From assembly GCA_018105865.1 (NCBI GenBank), contig CM030865.1, positions 4,068,193-4,132,192 on the forward strand: a stretch of DNA of 64,000 bases, in the 5' to 3' direction. A model generated the notes under the pieces. It had not been told where the DNA came from and searched no databases. It saw only the letters and a program-made list of their open reading frames with translations. The first letter of the stretch is position 1; each line of letters starts with the position of its first letter. A program made the position numbers and the translations under genes. Shown piece by piece: positions 50,136-64,000 of the stretch. Source of the DNA: Metaphire vulgaris. Lineage: Eukaryota; Annelida; Clitellata; Crassiclitellata; Megascolecidae.

Positions 50136-50433
50136 CAGTGGCGGTTCCAGGATTTCTTGGTGGGGGGATGAATGAATTCATAGAAAGTTGGTGGGGGATG
50201 AAAATAGAAGAAAAATCACTAAAATTTGCCGAAAAAGGCTGGTAAAACGGGAATTTGATCCCTCATTTTACTACATTTAAAAAAATAGGTTGGCAAACAA
50301 AAAAAGGCCATTCCCAGTTAGTTTTACTAGGATTTTACCCAAAAGTAGGTTTCACAAGCAAACAAAAGTAAGTCCGAAAGTCCGGTGGGGGAGAGGATGC
50401 ATCCCCACTCACCCCCACGTGGAACCACCACTG
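50136..50433. mobile_element. CAGTGGCGGTTCC element, perfect 8-bp duplication
   Basis: Ends cagtggcggttccagg and gtggaaccaccactg. Duplication GTCAAAAG (50128-50135 and 50434-50441). Confidence 0.85.
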
Positions 50434-50662
50434 GTCAAAAGGTTAAAAATACGCATATCGAAAGCAAGTTATTCAATAAAAATTTTACTATACAGTGGTC
50501 AAAAATATTCTAAATAAAAAAATGCATACAAACTGTCTAGAGTCTTGTATAAGTCATTTACAATACCATATTTGAGCGTATTATAAAAATACGGGGGCCT
50601 TTTTAGCAGCTCCCATGCAGTTGAATGAATCATAGGAACCAGGATGGTATACGAGAGTCAGA

Positions 50663-50840
50663 CCCAGGGTATTTTTACACCCCCTAAGACCCTCCCCAAT
50701 TTGAGGTCGACACCCCCCCCCAAAAAAAAGTTTGGTAATGTGACAATGGTATGCATACGAAGTGCATACTAACTAGCTCCGAACACCCCCCAATTTGAGG
50801 TCGACACCCCCAAATTCACAATCCTAGAAATATCCCTAAG
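50663..50840. mobile_element. CAGGGATATTT-family element
   Basis: Begins cagggtatttttacacccc and ends cctagaaatatcccta; contains the central tgcatactaactag segment. Confidence 0.65.
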
Positions 50841-51308
50841 ACCGGTTAAGGGGGAGATTACCGCTTCCCCATTCCTCTACCCCATTTGCTATTTAAAGAG
50901 TGTACAAGTCAGTAAGTAGTGATCAGGAATTCCCCCTTCCCCTTCCCCTAAAAACACCACGATGAAGAAAACAGTCCAAAAACGTGCTAGTACAGAAAAC
51001 GTATGCCATTAAGCACATAAGTTTTAGGCAAACCCATAATTTCTTTATATTCTAAATCAACAAACTGATTTTTACTTCCAAGCTCATGGCGGCAACCACG
51101 TAGACGAGTTAGTAAGGTTGCAAATTCACCTGACTTATTGACTACTTCATTTGCTTCTTATCCTTACATGAATGAGTAATGTAATCTAATGCAAATATCC
51201 AGAACTTGAATATCAATTACGTAATTAATTTACGACTCCATTTGTCACAGCGGGCAGAATTACTCTGCATCTCTGAAAGTCGGACCTGAGATGTAAAGAC
51301 CCCCCCAA

Positions 51309-51706
51309 GGGTCTGTCCATTAATTACGTCAACAATTTGGGGTGAGGGGGTTTGAAAAAGTTTGACAGTTGTTGACAGGGGGAGGGGGGTCAAGAGAAGT
51401 TGACGTCAACAATTTCACTTTTTACAAAAAATCAAAAATAGGAAATTTCATGGAACACTACTTATTACAATGGAAAAAAGCATGTCAAAAAAGGTCACCA
51501 CCACCACATTTTGACACTCGATGAGCAAAACAGGGGAAAATGTTCACCACCGCAAAAAATAATAACCTTGTTATTGGGACCTGTTGTTGATCTTGGAGGG
51601 GGGGTCAACAGTTTTTGATGTAATTATAGGGGATAACTGAAAGTTGACAGTTGCTGACAAGGGGGAGAGGGGGTCAAAAATTGTTGACATAATTAATGGA
51701 CAGCCC
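51309..51706. mobile_element. TGTCCATTAATT-family element, complete
   Basis: Ends gggtctgtccattaattacg and taattaatggacagcccc are inverted. Interior has several ttgttgac/gtcaacaa words. A related copy is at 63272-63593. Confidence 0.75.
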
Positions 51707-51914
51707 CAAAGGCTTTTGACGGGTAATTAATTTGTGCCAATAAGGATTACACATCCCTGTAAAATCTGTGCATGTAAAGCAATTGGTCATCGCCCCAATT
51801 TCTCGCTAATGAACGTCATGAATTATTGCAGCAGACCGTGTCTTGGGACAGCGTTAATTTTAATGCCGCGATTATCATAACTGGATTCCCTGCTGCACAA
51901 AACATGGCTAGTGC

Positions 51915-52115
51915 CATGGGCGTTCGGAGGGGGGTGTAAGAGGGTGCAATTGCACCCCCTTGAAAAAATTGCGAAATCATGCAAAAAAGTAAAATTAGGG
52001 CCTACTTGTTTATTTTGTCACAAGACCCTGTTTTGCACCCCCTGGAATTTTTTCATTTCTTTTGTCACAAGACCCTGTATTGCACCCCCCTGGAAAAATT
52101 TCTGCGGACGCCCAT
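51915..52115. mobile_element. C-rich short element
   Basis: Ends gccatgggcgttcggagg and ctgcggacgcccatggc are inverted repeats. Inside, ttttgtcacaagaccctgt and the following cacccc text are repeated twice in tandem. Confidence 0.65.
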
Positions 52116-52249
52116 GGCTGACGCCGATATATACAAACCGATATCTGGACAGGAGGAATCGGTACCAGAGGCTTACATCGGACACTTTTATGGCTCAACA
52201 CCTTCACACTGAAAAGACCAGCCATTGAATATTTGATTTGACAGAAAAT

Positions 52250-52491
52250 CAGAGGCGTAGCAGCCATATGGACAACCTGGCCAAATGCCAAGGGCCCCCG
52301 ACCTTCAAAGGGCCCCCGACCCGAGCCAAAAATTTTTTTCTCGCAAAGTTGTCAGATCGAAAAAAACGAAAAAAGGCCGACAAGCAAAATAAAAGGTAGT
52401 CAACATTTTCGCAAACTTGTCAGATCGTCTCTGGAAAGGGCCCCCTGCCCGTTTTTCGCCAAGGGCCCTCGAGCATATTGCTACACCACTG
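52250..52491. mobile_element. CAGTGGCGTAGC-family element
   Basis: Ends cagaggcgtagcagcc and gctacaccactg; perfect 8-bp duplication CAGAAAAT (52242-52249 and 52492-52499). Confidence 0.85.
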
Positions 52492-52644
52492 CAGAAAATC
52501 AAAGGCAAGAACAAGTTTAGTCCATTCAAAAAGCATAAAAAATGAACCTATGCATGTCATTAATAGTTGCTCTCATGAAAAACCCTGCAAAATTCTAACC
52601 CTCCTCAATGATTGGTTTCTACCGGTAGTCTTTTATTCAAGTGG

Positions 52645-52822
52645 CCTTGTTCTCGGGGTTTAATCTAGGCCGTTTCCGGGGGAAATTGTCCTTTCCCCCG
52701 GAAATTTCAAATTCCCCCCAGCAGCCCACTAGCAGAATTCACCCGGGCTTTGTCAGTTTCTCCTCCCCCGGCTTTGTCAGTTTTTCCCCCGGAGTCCAGG
52801 AGTCTAGATTAAACATTGCTTG
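52645..52822. mobile_element. CAGTGTTTATTC-family element, diverged
   Basis: Ends ggggtttaatctaggcc and gtctagattaaacattg. Confidence 0.6.
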
Positions 52823-53036
52823 TCCTACAATTCACAAGCAATCACAAATTACGAAAATGAAGCAATGAGACTAAAAGGAAATCGGTTTTTACAACAGTAC
52901 GATCGTAGACAATAAAAGAAATCTGAAATCAGCCAATGTGTGAGAAATTGAAAAACAAAGCAATATCAGAAAAATTCCTGCAGTATCCGATTAAAATGCT
53001 TAAAGAAACACGCAGAAGTCAATTACAACTCTGACA

Positions 53037-53188
53037 CAGTGTAGTGCGAATTTTGGGGGCCAAGGGGCATCCTTGATGTGGGGCCCCCAGTGACTGACGA
53101 GCAAAAAAAACACTCTTCGGGGGCCTCCTCTCCCGCGGCCCGGGGGGCTTTCTCCAAAGTGTCCCCCGCCCCCCACGTTATGCCACTG
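53037..53188. mobile_element. CAGTGGCGTAGC-family relative
   Basis: Ends cagtgtagtgcg and cgttatgccactg; flanks CTCTGACA/CTCTGAAA match at 7 of 8. A TCA repeat (53235-53265) follows outside. Confidence 0.7.
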
Positions 53189-53511
53189 CTCTGAAACAGA
53201 CACAAGAGTTAAGACAAAATGTTTCTGATGCTCATTCATCATCATCATCATCATCATCATCATCGTTATGACAAAGTCCTTGAAGCACACCACAAAACTA
53301 TATTATACATTATACAATACATTGCTTACACAACCTTACACTAGCAGAGACAGCAAACTGGGAATCGAAGACGCATTTTAAGTCATTTTACAAACGATGT
53401 CATGGCAATCTTATAACGTCATAATTACTTACACAATAAACAACTGATCAATAGAATAGTATAGCTGATCAAAACATCTGAAGAAACATGATCAAAATGG
53501 GCATTAGCCTG

Positions 53512-53707
53512 TGTTTTATACAGGCCTGTTAGGAGGGAAGATTCCCCCCTCAAAAAAAAAAAAACCTAAAAATTCCCCAAAAAAAAAAAAAATCCAGCAC
53601 TTACACAAATTTTGCATTGAACTGTGTTTTTCCCCTCCAACCAAGTCGATTTTGCCCCCCAAAGCCTCAATTTCCCCCCAAAGGCCTAGAGTCTGGATAA
53701 AACACTG
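53512..53707. mobile_element. CAGTGTTTTATC-type element
   Basis: Ends gtgttttatacaggcctg and gtctggataaaacactg with A-runs inside; close to the piece at 46557-46716. Confidence 0.65.
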
Positions 53708-53759
53708 GCATTAGCTATTATATATTCCTAATGTTCTTCCTCGCGCCACTGGCGTGCGT

Positions 53760-63792
<10,033 letters not shown>

Positions 63793-64000
63793 CTACAAAT
63801 CAACTGAATGTCTTACAATCACTCAACCAAACAATATGTTTAAGATATTCACTTAAAAAAATTCACTTTAAAAAATTCTTTATGATTATAGGATACCATT
63901 TCAACAAAACAGTGACCAGTTAATGCTTGAGGTCATTTCCCGAGGTGTTGCCAAGGTGTCCGACGCCCGGGGTCAAAACATACTGATGGCGCCCCCCCCT
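63793..64000. other. Intron of the ABCG2-like gene, to window edge
   Basis: Upstream intron (transcript sense) of the first visible exon; no further exon is recognised before the edge. A C-rich short element may begin near 63950 (gacgcccggggtc). Confidence 0.5.

Overview
This window is animal nuclear DNA. Its genes are built from many exons with GT-AG introns, it carries no bacterial gene organisation, and it is packed with LINE, SINE, LTR and DNA-transposon remnants and microsatellites. The two gene types (secreted PAN/apple plus fibrinogen-related proteins, and an ABCG2-type half transporter), together with RTE, CR1-like and hAT-type elements, suggest an invertebrate, probably marine. I cannot name the phylum.

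Left part (1 to about 42,700): a head-to-tail family of secreted proteins on the + strand. It comprises an exon fragment at the left edge, gene A (2633-9104), gene B (23526-30199) and gene C (34897-42700). I could place all six exons of A and C with consistent phases (0,1,0,1,1). They encode a signal peptide, a cysteine-rich PAN/apple-like domain, a short linker and a C-terminal fibrinogen domain of about 217 residues. Gene B has the same six-exon plan, but 532 bp inserted in exon 5 brings an immediate stop, so B looks broken. A and C are recent duplicates: exons 1-5 and many introns align closely. Their last exons are much more different, and the homology stops inside intron 5.

Between A and B lies a tandem segmental duplication (10883-15779 and 16206-20404). 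Each unit has been hit by different elements. Unit 1 holds a small hAT-like element and an LTR retrotransposon whose pol is missing and replaced by Ser/Thr/Ala/Pro-rich repeats. Unit 2 holds a 185 bp element and a 2.36 kb hAT-like element containing rearranged RTE pieces. The partner unit supplies the empty site for each insertion.

Middle (42,700-53,700): no host gene recognised. The notable item is a 2564 bp DNA transposon (43314-45877) with imperfect terminal inverted repeats and a perfect 8 bp target duplication. It encodes a decayed protein whose family I recognise only vaguely. The rest is a dense mosaic of short non-autonomous elements with C- or G-rich interiors.

Right part (53760-63792, - strand): ten exons covering the linker and whole transmembrane domain of an ABCG2-like half transporter. 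Its nucleotide-binding half lies beyond the right edge. Its introns hold further short elements, two tRNA-derived SINE types, and a fold-back array of a palindromic 12-mer around a telomere-like core.
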